Shown here: piece by piece, positions 1 through 8,095 of the stretch
Layout: every line of letters begins with the position of its first letter
How positions within the stretch are numbered: the first letter of the stretch is position 1
Assembly: GCA_019312835.1 (NCBI GenBank)
Contig: JAFDCJ010000356.1
Location: 1 to 39,053, forward strand
Origin: Deltaproteobacteria bacterium
GTDB lineage: Bacteria > Desulfobacterota > Desulfobacteria > Desulfobacterales > JAFDCJ01
Direction: 5' to 3'
Length of the DNA: 39,053 nucleotides
Notes under the pieces: generated by a model
Seen by the model: the letters and a program-made list of their open reading frames with translations, nothing else
The model's database searches: none
Told to the model about the DNA's origin: nothing
Made by a program: the position numbers and the translations under genes

Positions 1-2
1 AG

Positions 3-215
3 CGGTGTCAGCGGCTGAAGGTATTGTTCTATAAGTTCTCTTTTCATCATCTGATTTTCAGTGCCTGGGCCAATACCAACGGCGATCATAATGAAATAGT
101 GGCATCCTGGCAAGCTGGAATAAAGGACCTGCGGGTTCAGACCGTTTTTTGCCCCCAATATCTCATTTACCCCTGGCGGTATCTTTCGCGTCGCGATCTA
201 AAAGGGCACGTTTAA
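3..215 (+). CDS. C-terminal end of an unidentified protein (partial)
   Basis: The frame is open from the left edge and ends at TAA, giving the last 70 residues of a possible protein. Codon choice looks natural (many GCC, ACC, GGC, CTG), but I recognise no family. The residues include several Trp and Tyr and a basic tail ending in RRDLKGHV. Its stop overlaps the stop of the convergent glycosyltransferase gene by two bases. The opposite strand here also carries a stop-free stretch running off the left edge (about 89 to 1, beginning MIAVGIGPG), so the true coding strand is uncertain. Confidence 0.3.
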   Translation, partial: RCQRLKVLFYKFSFHHLIFSAWANTNGDHNEIVASWQAGIKDLRVQTVFCPQYLIYPWRYLSRRDLKGHV

Positions 216-1636
216 AGCGATTGCGGCAAAGGGGGATCGCTCCACTTCAGCAGACTGAATTTTTCAAGATCAATAAAAGCGGATACCAGGATCTTTTTGT
301 CGATGCTCTGCCTGATCGGTGACCGGGCCACCCGGGTATAGACCTTATGCAACCGTTGAGCATAGCCTTTGGGATCGTAATTTCGTGCCACCGCCTCGCG
401 GTTATGCCGGATTAAACCGGTCTTGTCGGAAACATCTGCGGGTCCTGCCAAAAAGGGATTCAATTGGATCATCTTCTCACGTTTTGGGCGACTGCCACTC
501 AGATCGGCAATAAGGTTTTGCTGTGCCCCCTCATCCAGTAGTCCAAAGTCGATGCGACCGTCCTGGGTGCACGCATCAAATGCTGCGCGGATGTGGGTAT
601 CATCAACGCGATGTCTAAACAGCCCACAGACATGGCGCACACAACGGGACCAGGTGGCATGGAATTGGCTCAAATCGATCCAATCCACCGGAACAAGCAG
701 CCGGGGATACAAATGATGCAGTTTGACCCCCTTTTTTTCGAAATCGTGGCAGATATCAGGCAATTTGCGGCCCCATAGCAGCTTGCCGAAAAGCCAGGGT
801 TCAAGAAACGAAAACCCAAAGCCTTCCGTGATGCTGGTCGTCATCACTGACTCAGCGGAGGAGACATTGGTCTCAAAATCAACGGTCAGTCCCCGGTCAA
901 ACTCGACCTTCAGATGTTGATCTTTTACGAATGCCTTCCAGGTTCCGTAGCTCCGAATGTCAGCGGCACTGTTGGGCGGCAGGGTAATAGACAAGGTTTC
1001 CGCATTCTTAAAAAAAAGGGACCATAGGATCGCTTCGCCGATATTTTTTCGTCGAATCGCCCGAACCGGATACAGGATCATCGGTTTCGCAAGGCACTTG
1101 CGCGGCACTGTCGCGCGGGGCTGGGCGACCGTATTGGCCAGCAGATGCAATCCCCGGGATTTTAAGCCGGCCTGTAACAATATCTCGTAGTCCCGCCCGT
1201 TGATGACACCGTAATGACAATCAGCCGGATAGGCTTCGGTAAAATAGGCCTGGGGCCGGCCGTCTTCAGCAAAATCATGAATCTGAAGCAGAAGGTTGGC
1301 TCCTTTTCTCTGCAAAGATTTTAATATTTTTAGAAACTGATTGTTTTTCGCCAGAGTGGGATTGTGTACATGCAGCACGTCACAGGGTCCGCTAAAGCCG
1401 GTATGGATCGCATCCAGAATCGACTGGGCGACGTCGTCCGGATCAAACTGCCCCGTGTACTGACTGCTGTATGCAAGCTGGGGGATATGAATAACGGGGG
1501 CGGGGAAGGGGGTCTGCGGTAAACGGCCGGTAAGGACAAGGGCCTGCCACCGTCCCGGCAGGGCGTCCAGTTGCTGTTTTAAGACCGTGGTGACCCCACC
1601 GGTTTCTAAATGATAATGAATAAAGGCAATGTTCAT
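212..1636 (-). CDS. Glycosyltransferase, GT-B fold (GT4-like)
   Basis: A protein of 474 residues if it begins at MNIAFIHYHL; the frame is open for 20 more codons upstream to 1696, but homologues of this type begin at this strand. The N-terminus carries the GT-B start followed by the GGVTTV loop that binds the acceptor or donor phosphate, and a C-terminal half with a SITEGFGFSFLEP segment that matches the donor-binding E-x7-E region of GT4 enzymes. It probably transfers a sugar from an activated donor in the cytoplasm; donor and acceptor cannot be told from sequence. It lies downstream of PP2C and FHA genes on the same strand and near manA, so mannose-type donors are possible but unproven. Confidence 0.7.
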   Translation of the reverse strand: MNIAFIHYHLETGGVTTVLKQQLDALPGRWQALVLTGRLPQTPFPAPVIHIPQLAYSSQYTGQFDPDDVAQSILDAIHTGFSGPCDVLHVHNPTLAKNNQFLKILKSLQRKGANLLLQIHDFAEDGRPQAYFTEAYPADCHYGVINGRDYEILLQAGLKSRGLHLLANTVAQPRATVPRKCLAKPMILYPVRAIRRKNIGEAILWSLFFKNAETLSITLPPNSAADIRSYGTWKAFVKDQHLKVEFDRGLTVDFETNVSSAESVMTTSITEGFGFSFLEPWLFGKLLWGRKLPDICHDFEKKGVKLHHLYPRLLVPVDWIDLSQFHATWSRCVRHVCGLFRHRVDDTHIRAAFDACTQDGRIDFGLLDEGAQQNLIADLSGSRPKREKMIQLNPFLAGPADVSDKTGLIRHNREAVARNYDPKGYAQRLHKVYTRVARSPIRQSIDKKILVSAFIDLEKFSLLKWSDPPLPQSL

Positions 1637-1727
1637 GGGTCCGTGTATAACATTTTTGAGGGGAAGAATCCATGTTGGTGACGCGATGGTCGGCAAACTG
1701 CGGAAGCAACGATTTTCAGTACAAACG

Positions 1728-2507
1728 CTATTCAGGAGAGGCCTGGGGGATGGGTTGGGTTTCTTCCAACTTTTTTTCTCTGGATTTTCTCGGCCGGCGT
1801 TCAGAAAACCGTAGCTTGGTTTTTCCGATTTGAATGATATCGTTGTCGTGAAGAATCTTATCGTCCTTGACCTTCTTGGAATTCACTTTCGGACGCGACA
1901 TGCCACCGATATAACTCAAGTAAAAGCCATCCGGTCTTCTGCTGATGGTGGCCGCTGTGCGTCCAATCCCGAAGCCTTTGACGACAATATCCGATTCCGG
2001 ATGCCGGCCTATTTTTATGACGGACGTGCGGCACTTGTACTTGCCGCTGCCGCCGTCCACAAAACGCAGGATTGCGACGGTATCAGGTTTTTTTGTTTTG
2101 GCCGGTGGCTGGGCGGCTTCGTCTTTACTTTTAGTGACCATGGAGCGATAATCACTTGTATCCATGATCATGGTTTTTTCTATCTCTTCGGTCCCGTCAT
2201 CCTGCTGTTCTTCATCTTCGGAATAGCTGAATACGAGCGTGTGCTTGCCGATACTGATAATATCCTCCGGCTTGAGCCAATGGGAGTCAACCAATTTCCC
2301 ATTGACAAAGGAGCCATTTTTGCTTTGAAGATCAATCAGCACAAACCCGTCACCCACCGAGTCTATTTTGGCATGATGGCTGGATACCGCCAGGTTTTCG
2401 ATGATGACATCGTTATTCCTTTTACGGCCGATGGTCAGGGGATATCCTTTTTGCAGGGGATAATTTTCAAGGGTTTTGTTTTTAAAAACTAATTTAAGCG
2501 TTGGCAT
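1728..2507 (-). CDS. Protein with two FHA domains
   Basis: 259 residues with two forkhead-associated (phosphothreonine-binding) domains. The first spans about residues 4-95 and keeps the GR, SSHHA and NGSFVNG signatures; the second spans about 143-238 and begins with IKIGRHPESDIVV but has a looser NSKKV segment where the NG motif normally lies. A charged linker with a DEEQQDDGTEEIEKT stretch joins them and could hold phosphorylatable Thr. The gene follows the PP2C phosphatase by 65 bases on the same strand, a common pairing in bacterial Ser/Thr phospho-signalling and in type VI secretion control; no kinase or secretion gene is visible here. Confidence 0.85.
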   Translation of the reverse strand: MPTLKLVFKNKTLENYPLQKGYPLTIGRKRNNDVIIENLAVSSHHAKIDSVGDGFVLIDLQSKNGSFVNGKLVDSHWLKPEDIISIGKHTLVFSYSEDEEQQDDGTEEIEKTMIMDTSDYRSMVTKSKDEAAQPPAKTKKPDTVAILRFVDGGSGKYKCRTSVIKIGRHPESDIVVKGFGIGRTAATISRRPDGFYLSYIGGMSRPKVNSKKVKDDKILHDNDIIQIGKTKLRFSERRPRKSREKKLEETQPIPQASPE

Positions 2508-2572
2508 GATAACAATCTCGAGTTGCGTTGGCGCTGTTTGCCGTCAGGGGGCATGCCCGTCACCGCTCCCTT

Positions 2573-3415
2573 TTAGATTTTAAATTTATTGGTATACTTG
2601 TAAAATATCCTCTTGGCCATTGCCACCATACGTTTGAATTTCAGAGGTGTGTTGTTGACCTTTTTGATTTTCAGCACAATGGCGGTGATATTATCGTCGC
2701 CCCCGCGATTGTTGGCCAGATCGACGAGCCTTCTGCAGGCGGCATCAGATCCGTTGCCATCGACCAGCGCCTTGATCTCTTCCGGGGATGCTTTGTCACT
2801 TAATCCATCGGAACTGATTACCAGAATATCATCTCGAAAACATTCAATTTCATAAATATCGGCTTTGACCGATTCTTCTGTCCCCATGGCCCGGGTCAAC
2901 ACATGCCGGAATTCCATTCCAAGCTTTTCGGCATTGGCCGGATCCAGGGCGCTCTGTTCGGCCATCACGGTATGGGGAACGGACAGCAGTTGAATCTGGC
3001 CATCTCGTATCAAATAAATGGGGCTGTCACCGACATTGGCGGCGATTAAGGTGCCGTCGGTAAAGTAAACGGCTGAAACGGTTGAACCCATCCCGCGGTA
3101 AGATTTGTTGTCACGGGCCGCTTCGTGAACGGCTCTGTTGGACAGATGGATACCGGACATAAGCCGGTTCGCTTCCTTGGAGAGGGTCTGATTGCAATAG
3201 ATGGGCGTTTCATTTTCAGCATTTTCCTGACAGGACCTGATGTAATCGCCAATGGTTTCAACCACCATCCGGCTGGCCACCTCACCGGCCAGATGTCCTC
3301 CCATGCCATCGGCCACGACATAAAGCCCCATGGCGTCTTCCAGAAACAGGGCATCTTCATTTGCCTGCCGCTTTCTGCCCCTGTCCGTAATGCCTGCTGA
3401 TTCAATAAGGATCAT
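2573..3415 (-). CDS. PP2C-family Ser/Thr protein phosphatase
   Basis: 280 residues with the PP2C/PPM metal-binding motifs in order: RQANEDAL (residues 16-23), VVADGMGGHLAGE (about 33-45), ISSDGLSD (about 201-208) and NRGGDDNITAIV near residue 240. The three Asp-containing motifs are those that bind the Mn/Mg pair, so the enzyme is expected to be active. It should dephosphorylate Ser/Thr in cytoplasmic proteins and probably counters the signal read by the FHA protein encoded next. A basic tail of about 30 residues follows the domain. The divergent manA gene begins 152 bases away across an AT-rich spacer that must hold both promoters. No clear Shine-Dalgarno was seen at this start. Confidence 0.88.
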   Translation of the reverse strand: MILIESAGITDRGRKRQANEDALFLEDAMGLYVVADGMGGHLAGEVASRMVVETIGDYIRSCQENAENETPIYCNQTLSKEANRLMSGIHLSNRAVHEAARDNKSYRGMGSTVSAVYFTDGTLIAANVGDSPIYLIRDGQIQLLSVPHTVMAEQSALDPANAEKLGMEFRHVLTRAMGTEESVKADIYEIECFRDDILVISSDGLSDKASPEEIKALVDGNGSDAACRRLVDLANNRGGDDNITAIVLKIKKVNNTPLKFKRMVAMAKRIFYKYTNKFKI

Positions 3416-3567
3416 ATCGGTTTATATGCTTGAAATTCAGATTATTGATTTATATGTTAAAAGATGATCTAAATTTTGCTTCGATATCAATTTCTTATAT
3501 CGTCCCTTTTTTGAAAAACATAAATTTTTTTTAAATATTTAAGCCCATTGCCCGGAAGGGGGACATC

Positions 3568-4773
3568 ATGACCATCTTTGGATTGCTGCAAAACACGTTG
3601 CAGAAATATGACTGGGGATCCAGAACTGCCATACAGGAGCTTCTCGGCAATACTGAATTTTCCAGCGAACCGGCGGCGGAGCTTTGGATGGGCGCACATC
3701 CCAAAGCGCCGTCACGGGTCGATCAGGGTGGACAATGGATCGCCCTGAATGAGTTGATCGCCCAAAATCCTCAAGCTGTCCTGGGGGAGCACGTGGCCCG
3801 GAAATTTCACAACCAGCTTCCGTATCTGTTTAAAGTTCTGGCCGCGGCCAAACCGCTCTCCATTCAGGCCCATCCCTCTCGGGCGCAGGCGCAGGCCGGG
3901 TTTGAATTCGAAAATAATCAGGGAATTCCCCTGAATGCGACCCATCGCAATTACAAGGATGCCAATCATAAACCGGAGTGCATTTGTGCTTTATCCCCTT
4001 TCTGGGCCCTGTATGGTTTCAGAAGCATTGCTGACATTCTTCGCCGGGTGGGTGAAATCTGTCCGAATGGGCTGGGCAGTGAACTCAACCGGCTAAAAAA
4101 ACAAGCCGACCCCGGCGGTTTGAAACTGTTTTTTACAAAACTGATGTCATTGGAAACCGGCAAAAAAATGCAGGTGATCGATGAAGCAATCCAAAATGTC
4201 AGTAAACGACTGGATCAAGCGCCGGAGTTTCATTGGACCGCAAAACTGGGTGCCGAATACCCATCCGATATTGGCGTGCTTGCCCCCCTTTATCTAAACC
4301 TCATCCAGTTAACGCCCGGTCAGGCTTTATTTCTGCCGGCCGGAGAACTCCATGCCTATCTGGAAGGTGTTGGGATTGAACTGATGGCCAATTCCGATAA
4401 CGTTTTACGGGGCGGACTCACCCCCAAGCACATCGATGTTCCGGAGCTATTGAAAGTGCTGAACTTCAGGCCCCGCAAGATCAAACTCCTGGACGCAACA
4501 CACCTGGATAAAACCGAAAAAGTCTATGCCAGTTTGGCCGAGGAGTTCGTTTTATCCGTCATCAAGATTTCAAATGACGATTTGTATCAAAAATCGAATA
4601 TGGCCAGTGCCGAAATATTGCTGTGTACGGAAGGAGACGCCCGGCTCGAGGACAGCGACAGCAACCACCGCCTTCATATCAAAAGAGGCGACGCCGCCAT
4701 CGTCTTTGCCGCCGCCGAATCTTATTTCATCAAAGGCAACGCCGTTTTATTCAAGGCTGCGGTCCCGCCGTGA
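3568..4773 (+). CDS. manA: Mannose-6-phosphate isomerase, class I
   Basis: 401 residues, the usual length for type I phosphomannose isomerase, a zinc enzyme that interconverts fructose-6-phosphate and mannose-6-phosphate for GDP-mannose synthesis. Family hallmarks are visible: the N-terminal QKYDWGSRTAI, the zinc-site segments KPLSIQAHPSRAQA and DANHKPECICAL, and FLPAGELHAYLEGVGIELMANSDNVLRGGLTPKHID with the catalytic Arg region. The ATG is preceded by a GGAAGGGGGAC ribosome site. The gene stands alone, divergent from the PP2C gene and followed by a long non-coding stretch. Confidence 0.95.
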   Translation: MTIFGLLQNTLQKYDWGSRTAIQELLGNTEFSSEPAAELWMGAHPKAPSRVDQGGQWIALNELIAQNPQAVLGEHVARKFHNQLPYLFKVLAAAKPLSIQAHPSRAQAQAGFEFENNQGIPLNATHRNYKDANHKPECICALSPFWALYGFRSIADILRRVGEICPNGLGSELNRLKKQADPGGLKLFFTKLMSLETGKKMQVIDEAIQNVSKRLDQAPEFHWTAKLGAEYPSDIGVLAPLYLNLIQLTPGQALFLPAGELHAYLEGVGIELMANSDNVLRGGLTPKHIDVPELLKVLNFRPRKIKLLDATHLDKTEKVYASLAEEFVLSVIKISNDDLYQKSNMASAEILLCTEGDARLEDSDSNHRLHIKRGDAAIVFAAAESYFIKGNAVLFKAAVPP

Positions 4774-5403
4774 GAGCGGCCCGGGTATCCGGTGCGCCCC
4801 CTACCGTTGACAGTCTGAAAGCATCCAATCTGCCGTGAATCGTCAAAATTGCATCATTTTTCTTCTTTTTAACGCAATTATCTCATAATCGTTATTGACA
4901 ACTTTTGCCAAATCGGCGAAATATTTTAGCATACAGACATTATTATGAAATCAGCGCTGATAATCTCTTGACAAAACTTAAAGTTTTATTTAGCTTGGCG
5001 CCGTTATAGTGGTTGTCAAAAATTCGGTCCGGTATTCGAACGTTTTTTATAGAAGCGATCTCCAAAAAGTGATTTTGGTTCAACGTCGCGGCGGCGCTGA
5101 GTTTTCCAGCATAGCCGGATAACCATCTGATCTGAAACGGGCGGTGGCCTCAAACCGCAGGCGCAAATCAGTATCGCGAGGATTAACGGCTCACAAACAA
5201 AAGGTTGATGAAATGGGGCATCCCGCAACGCGGGGATACGAGCCACCCATCGCCGCCGAAAGCCGGGCGGGCAAAAGACTTTATTGAAACGGGTTCGAAT
5301 ACCGCTTGGCGGCTAGACCGTATTCGGAAAATCGTTGGATAAAGCAGTGTATGTGAATTATCAATTTTGAGTCCCCCTTTCGACGCACAGGAGCAACTGA
5401 TCT
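4774..5403 (+). other. 630-base gene-free stretch with a long-range inverted repeat
   Basis: No convincing ORF on either strand. TTGACA boxes occur at 4895-4900 and 4968-4973, but neither has a good -10 partner. A 12-base perfect inverted repeat (5030-5041, cggtattcgaac; 5293-5304, gttcgaataccg) closes about 250 bases. The right arm can alternatively pair over 7 bp with 5320-5326, forming a small hairpin. Between the arms lie several GC-rich local hairpins, for instance around 5218-5241. This could be a structured leader or small RNA ahead of the IHF-like gene, but I recognise no RNA family. Confidence 0.3.
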
Positions 5404-5700
5404 ATGACACTGACAAAAGCAAACATTGTTGATGCCATTCACGATGAACTCGGATTTCCTAAAAACCGATCCGCCGAATTAGTTGAGATTCTGCTAGAGC
5501 AGATCAAGAGTACGTTGGAAAACGGCGAAGATGTCTTAATCAGCGGATTCGGCAAATTCTGTGTAAAGGAAAAAAAGGCGCGAAGAGGCAGAAATCCCGC
5601 CACCGGTGATGACATGATGCTGGCACAACGTCGGGTGGTCACTTTCAGATGCTCCCATCTGCTAAGAGAAAAAATTAACCATCAGCAACCACTTGAATGA
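5404..5700 (+). CDS. ihfA: Integration host factor alpha-like (HU/IHF family) DNA-binding protein
   Basis: 98 residues, the standard size of HU/IHF subunits. The start MTLTKANIVDAI matches IHF-alpha (MALTKADIA), and the beta-arm region GFGKFCVKEKKARRGRNPATGDDM carries the GRNP turn, whose Pro intercalates DNA. It should bend DNA as a dimer in the nucleoid and help sigma-54 promoters, recombination and replication. The alpha-like N-terminus favours IHF alpha over HU. A good CAGGAG ribosome site lies 8 bases before the ATG. The next gene overlaps its stop by 4 bases, so the two are co-transcribed. Confidence 0.9.
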   Translation: MTLTKANIVDAIHDELGFPKNRSAELVEILLEQIKSTLENGEDVLISGFGKFCVKEKKARRGRNPATGDDMMLAQRRVVTFRCSHLLREKINHQQPLE

Positions 5701-6149
5701 ATGGTATTTTCGTCAGATGGCTAACCTTAACGGTTGCCATTGTATTTACTTCCTACCTGCTTGACGGCATCCACATAAGTGGATTCTTTTCGGCCCTTTT
5801 GGCAGCCGCGATGCTCGGAATCCTAAACGCATTCTTCCGGCCGATTGCGCTCGTGTTAACCCTTCCGATCAATGTTTTGTCCCTCGGGTTTTTTACCTTT
5901 GTCATCAATGCACTGATGCTGAAAATGGCCTCTGCGGTTATCACCGGCTTTGACGTGACCGGTTTCTGGACAGCCGTCTTCGGGTCATTACTGATTAGTG
6001 TTATCAGCTGGCTACTGAGTTCCTTCATCAATGATCGCGGAACCGTAACGGCCTTCGATGTGGAATACAGAGCCAGGCACAAGCCCAATCAACCCGTCGA
6101 CAAGAACACCATCGATCTGGAGCACAAGGGGGACGATCGTTGGGAATGA
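5697..6149 (+). CDS. Small integral membrane protein, phage holin family 4 / YvlD-like
   Basis: 150 residues with four hydrophobic segments (about residues 5-22, 27-49, 55-77 and 89-110) followed by a hydrophilic, charged tail. The segment LGILNAFFRPIALVLTLPIN is the signature of the PF04020 family, found in many bacteria as YvlD-type proteins. Despite the holin name there is no phage gene around, and its cellular role is unknown. It starts inside the stop of the IHF-like gene (ATGA overlap), so expression is probably coupled to it. A heptamer-type inverted repeat follows and may end the transcript. Confidence 0.85.
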   Translation: MNGIFVRWLTLTVAIVFTSYLLDGIHISGFFSALLAAAMLGILNAFFRPIALVLTLPINVLSLGFFTFVINALMLKMASAVITGFDVTGFWTAVFGSLLISVISWLLSSFINDRGTVTAFDVEYRARHKPNQPVDKNTIDLEHKGDDRWE

Positions 6150-6160
6150 TCTTAATGAAT

Positions 6161-6276
6161 GAATAATGAATAATGACAAATGACTAATTGTGGATGTCGC
6201 TTCGCTCTTTCATTCGATAAATATAAAATCGACAGAATTCCATAATTAGACATTATTCATCAGTCATTTGTCATTC
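6161..6276. repeat. Inverted repeat with heptamer-periodic arms (element 1)
   Basis: The left arm (about 6161-6189) is a run of 7-base units of the type tgaataa/tgacaaa/tgactaa. The right arm (about 6243-6276) is the reverse complement type (attattc/atcagtc/atttgtc). The arms flank about 50 bases. The right arm runs over the stop codon of cobT. See the other six elements of this type at 15191, 16492, 17838, 20632, 22960 and 24871. Confidence 0.75.
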
Positions 6277-7341
6277 CTTATCGGCCACCCCGGCTTCTTC
6301 AAATGTCAGCACTTCCCTGAAAATGCGCACGGCACCTTCTATGATGCTCATGGACAGCGCCCCGCCGGTCCCTTCGCCAAGGCGCATGCCGAGGTCCAGA
6401 AGGGGATCCAGGTTTAAATAATCCAGCATATACCGGTGACCGGACTCCTCCGAACAATGTCCGGCGAACATATAATCCACTACAGCGGGGCACAAGGCAT
6501 GGGCAATCAATGACCCGGCCGTTGAAATAAAACCGTCGATAACAACCGGGCGCCGGTGAAACGCTGCTGCCAGCACACATCCGGCAATACCGCCAATTTC
6601 AAAGCCCCCCACCTTGGCCAGCACCTCCAGACCATTTTCAACTGCCGGTTTGTTCACCTCAATGCCCCGGGACACGGCCTTGCGCTTGCGAGTTAATCCT
6701 TCATCATCCACTCCGGTGCCGCGCCCCACCATTTTATCCAGTCCCACACCCGTAATGACGGCGCCAATGGCTGCCGACGGTGTGGTATTGCCGATACCCA
6801 TGTCACCGGTTCCCAGAATGTCAACACCGTCTTGGTAAAGTTTGGAGGCTTCTTCGAATCCAAACAATATGGATTGCTCTGCTTCCTGCAGGGACATGGC
6901 CGGACCCCGGGTAAAATCGGCTGTGCCGGGTGCAATTTTGCGTGTCACCAAATGATCGCTGCCTGGCAAATCCAGTCCGCTCAGCTCCGCTTTTATGCCC
7001 ATATCCACCACGAATACTTCGGCGTCGACCTGCCTGCAAATGGCATTGATGCCGGCACCGCCGGCCAGAAAGGTTTGAACCATGGCACCGGTTACTTCCT
7101 GGGGATAAGCACTGACCCCTGCGTTAACCACCCCGTGATCACCGGCCATGACCAGAACCGCTTTGCGCCTGATTGATGGCTGCAACGTCCTTTGAATGGC
7201 ACACAGCCGTTCGGATATTTCATGCAGTCTTCCCAGGGCTCGTTTCGGCATCACCAGCTGGGCGGTTTTTTCCGAAGCCCGGTCAAGCCATTGTCGATCG
7301 ATGGGTTGGATACCTTTGCGGATTTCTTCTAATTTCATCAT
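6271..7341 (-). CDS. cobT: Nicotinate-nucleotide:dimethylbenzimidazole phosphoribosyltransferase
   Basis: 356 residues, full length. CobT transfers ribose phosphate from nicotinate mononucleotide to the lower-ligand base, making alpha-ribazole phosphate for the nucleotide loop of cobamides. The family pattern is clear: VMAGDHGVVNAGVSAYPQEVT near residue 65, ILGTGDMGIGNTTPSAAI near 175, and the catalytic-Glu segment RLGEGTGGALSMSIIEGA near 320. An AGGAGG ribosome site precedes the ATG; a second ATG follows at once. It is transcribed away from the main cobamide operon under its own riboswitch and terminator. Its final codons are overlapped by a heptamer repeat arm. Confidence 0.97.
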   Translation of the reverse strand: MMKLEEIRKGIQPIDRQWLDRASEKTAQLVMPKRALGRLHEISERLCAIQRTLQPSIRRKAVLVMAGDHGVVNAGVSAYPQEVTGAMVQTFLAGGAGINAICRQVDAEVFVVDMGIKAELSGLDLPGSDHLVTRKIAPGTADFTRGPAMSLQEAEQSILFGFEEASKLYQDGVDILGTGDMGIGNTTPSAAIGAVITGVGLDKMVGRGTGVDDEGLTRKRKAVSRGIEVNKPAVENGLEVLAKVGGFEIGGIAGCVLAAAFHRRPVVIDGFISTAGSLIAHALCPAVVDYMFAGHCSEESGHRYMLDYLNLDPLLDLGMRLGEGTGGALSMSIIEGAVRIFREVLTFEEAGVADKE

Positions 7342-7394
7342 TTAATTCCTCCTCAAAAAATTGTAGACATAAACGGCTAATTGGGCAACCGTCG

Positions 7395-7436
7395 AAAAAT
7401 AAAAAATCCCCAAGCGTTTCAAGCGCTTGGGGATTT
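7395..7436 (-). terminator. Intrinsic terminator of the cobT riboswitch
   Basis: On the minus strand a perfect 13-bp stem (aaatccccaagcg / cgcttggggattt; arms at 7424-7436 and 7404-7416) with a 7-base loop is followed by a T-rich tail. It lies between the riboswitch aptamer and the cobT ribosome site, so it is the likely expression platform that stops transcription when cobalamin is bound. Confidence 0.9.
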
Positions 7437-7461
7437 ACCTTCTCCTCAAACATGAACTTTA

Positions 7462-7645
7462 TGGCAGGTCTTCTGACTTCCCCGCCCTTTTAGCTGCCTT
7501 CCCATCACGATCAATCGCGACAGTGGCAGACGACTGCTAAAAGAGTTCCCCTTGCGTTCCATTCTGAAGGGGCGGGGTCACAGCGGCGGGTCCGTACCGG
7601 ATTCAAACCGGTTTCCCTATTATCCCCTTAGGGCGCCAAAAAGCA
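7462..7645 (-). ncRNA. Cobalamin riboswitch upstream of cobT
   Basis: On the minus strand the sequence shows the conserved cobalamin-aptamer parts in order: an AATAGGGAA element, GAATCCGGTACGGACCCGCCGCTGTGA, a CCACTGT segment, the GGGAAGGC stem, and GTCAGAAGACCTGCC closing the core. The GCCGCTGTGA junction (7578-7587) and the 3' AGACCTGCC are diagnostic. It controls cobT through the terminator at 7395-7436. Its 3' half is nearly identical to that of the divergent riboswitch at 7771. Confidence 0.95.
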
Positions 7646-7665
7646 TCACGATAAATTTTGCAGAT

Positions 7666-7694
7666 CTGATAAATTATTCTATAGGAGTTGTCAA
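7666..7694 (-). promoter_or_regulatory. Predicted sigma-70 promoter for cobT
   Basis: On the minus strand TTGACA (7694-7689) is separated by 17 bases from TATCAG (7671-7666), just upstream of the cobT riboswitch aptamer. The spacing is ideal and the position fits. Confidence 0.6.
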
Positions 7695-7732
7695 TGATTA
7701 TTATGCCGGCGATTGCGATCTGCATAATTACC

Positions 7733-7761
7733 TTGACACATTCAACCATTTTATCTATTAA
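7733..7761 (+). promoter_or_regulatory. Predicted sigma-70 promoter for the cobamide operon
   Basis: TTGACA (7733-7738), a 17-base spacer and TATTAA (7756-7761) lie about ten bases before the second riboswitch. This is the likely promoter of the rightward operon. Confidence 0.65.
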
Positions 7762-7770
7762 GAGCGAGTT

Positions 7771-7945
7771 AAGGTGCGTAAGCTTAATAGGGAATCCCGT
7801 GGGAATCGGGAGTGGTCCCGCCGCTGTAACCCCGGTCTTGCACTGAAACGTGTAAAGAAACCCTTTTAGCCTCGGTTAGCCACTGTTTCGATTGATCGTG
7901 ATGGGAAGGTTGCTAAAAGGGCGGGGAAGCCAGAAGACCTGCCTT
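7771..7945 (+). ncRNA. Cobalamin riboswitch upstream of btuC
   Basis: Conserved aptamer elements follow in order: AAGGTGCG, TTAATAGGGAA, GGAATCGGGAGTGGTCCCGCCGCTGTAA, GCCACTG, GTGATGGGAAGG and GCCAGAAGACCTGCC. It precedes an intrinsic terminator and the btuC start, so high cobalamin should shut the transport and synthesis operon. Confidence 0.96.
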
Positions 7946-8017
7946 GGCGTGTTGCTGTTTTTCTGCGGGCAACGGAATGGGTAGCAGCAATCAAAGGGTT
8001 AAGAAAACTGGGTGCAG

Positions 8018-8050
8018 CCCTTCAAGCTTTTTTGCTTGAAGGGTTTTTTT
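8018..8050 (+). terminator. Intrinsic terminator of the btu/cbi operon riboswitch
   Basis: A 10-bp perfect stem (cccttcaagc 8018-8027; gcttgaaggg 8034-8043) is followed by seven T. It lies between the aptamer and btuC and is the likely off-state of the riboswitch. Confidence 0.9.
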
Positions 8051-8095
8051 ATTGGTAAGGTCAAAAACATTCACCACTAAGCCATCCGGCTGAAG

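Noticed and set aside
1830-2492. 220-codon plus-strand ORF opposite the FHA gene
   Set aside because: It is the antisense of a clearly conserved FHA protein and shows no family features of its own.
5291-5305. T-arm-like gttcgaat sequence suggesting a tRNA or tmRNA end
   Set aside because: No complete cloverleaf or tmRNA core could be built around it; the stem pairs poorly, and the sequence is explained by the long inverted repeat with 5030-5041.
5697-6149. Prophage remnant because of the holin-family protein
   Set aside because: No other phage-like gene is nearby; this family is common in chromosomes outside prophages.
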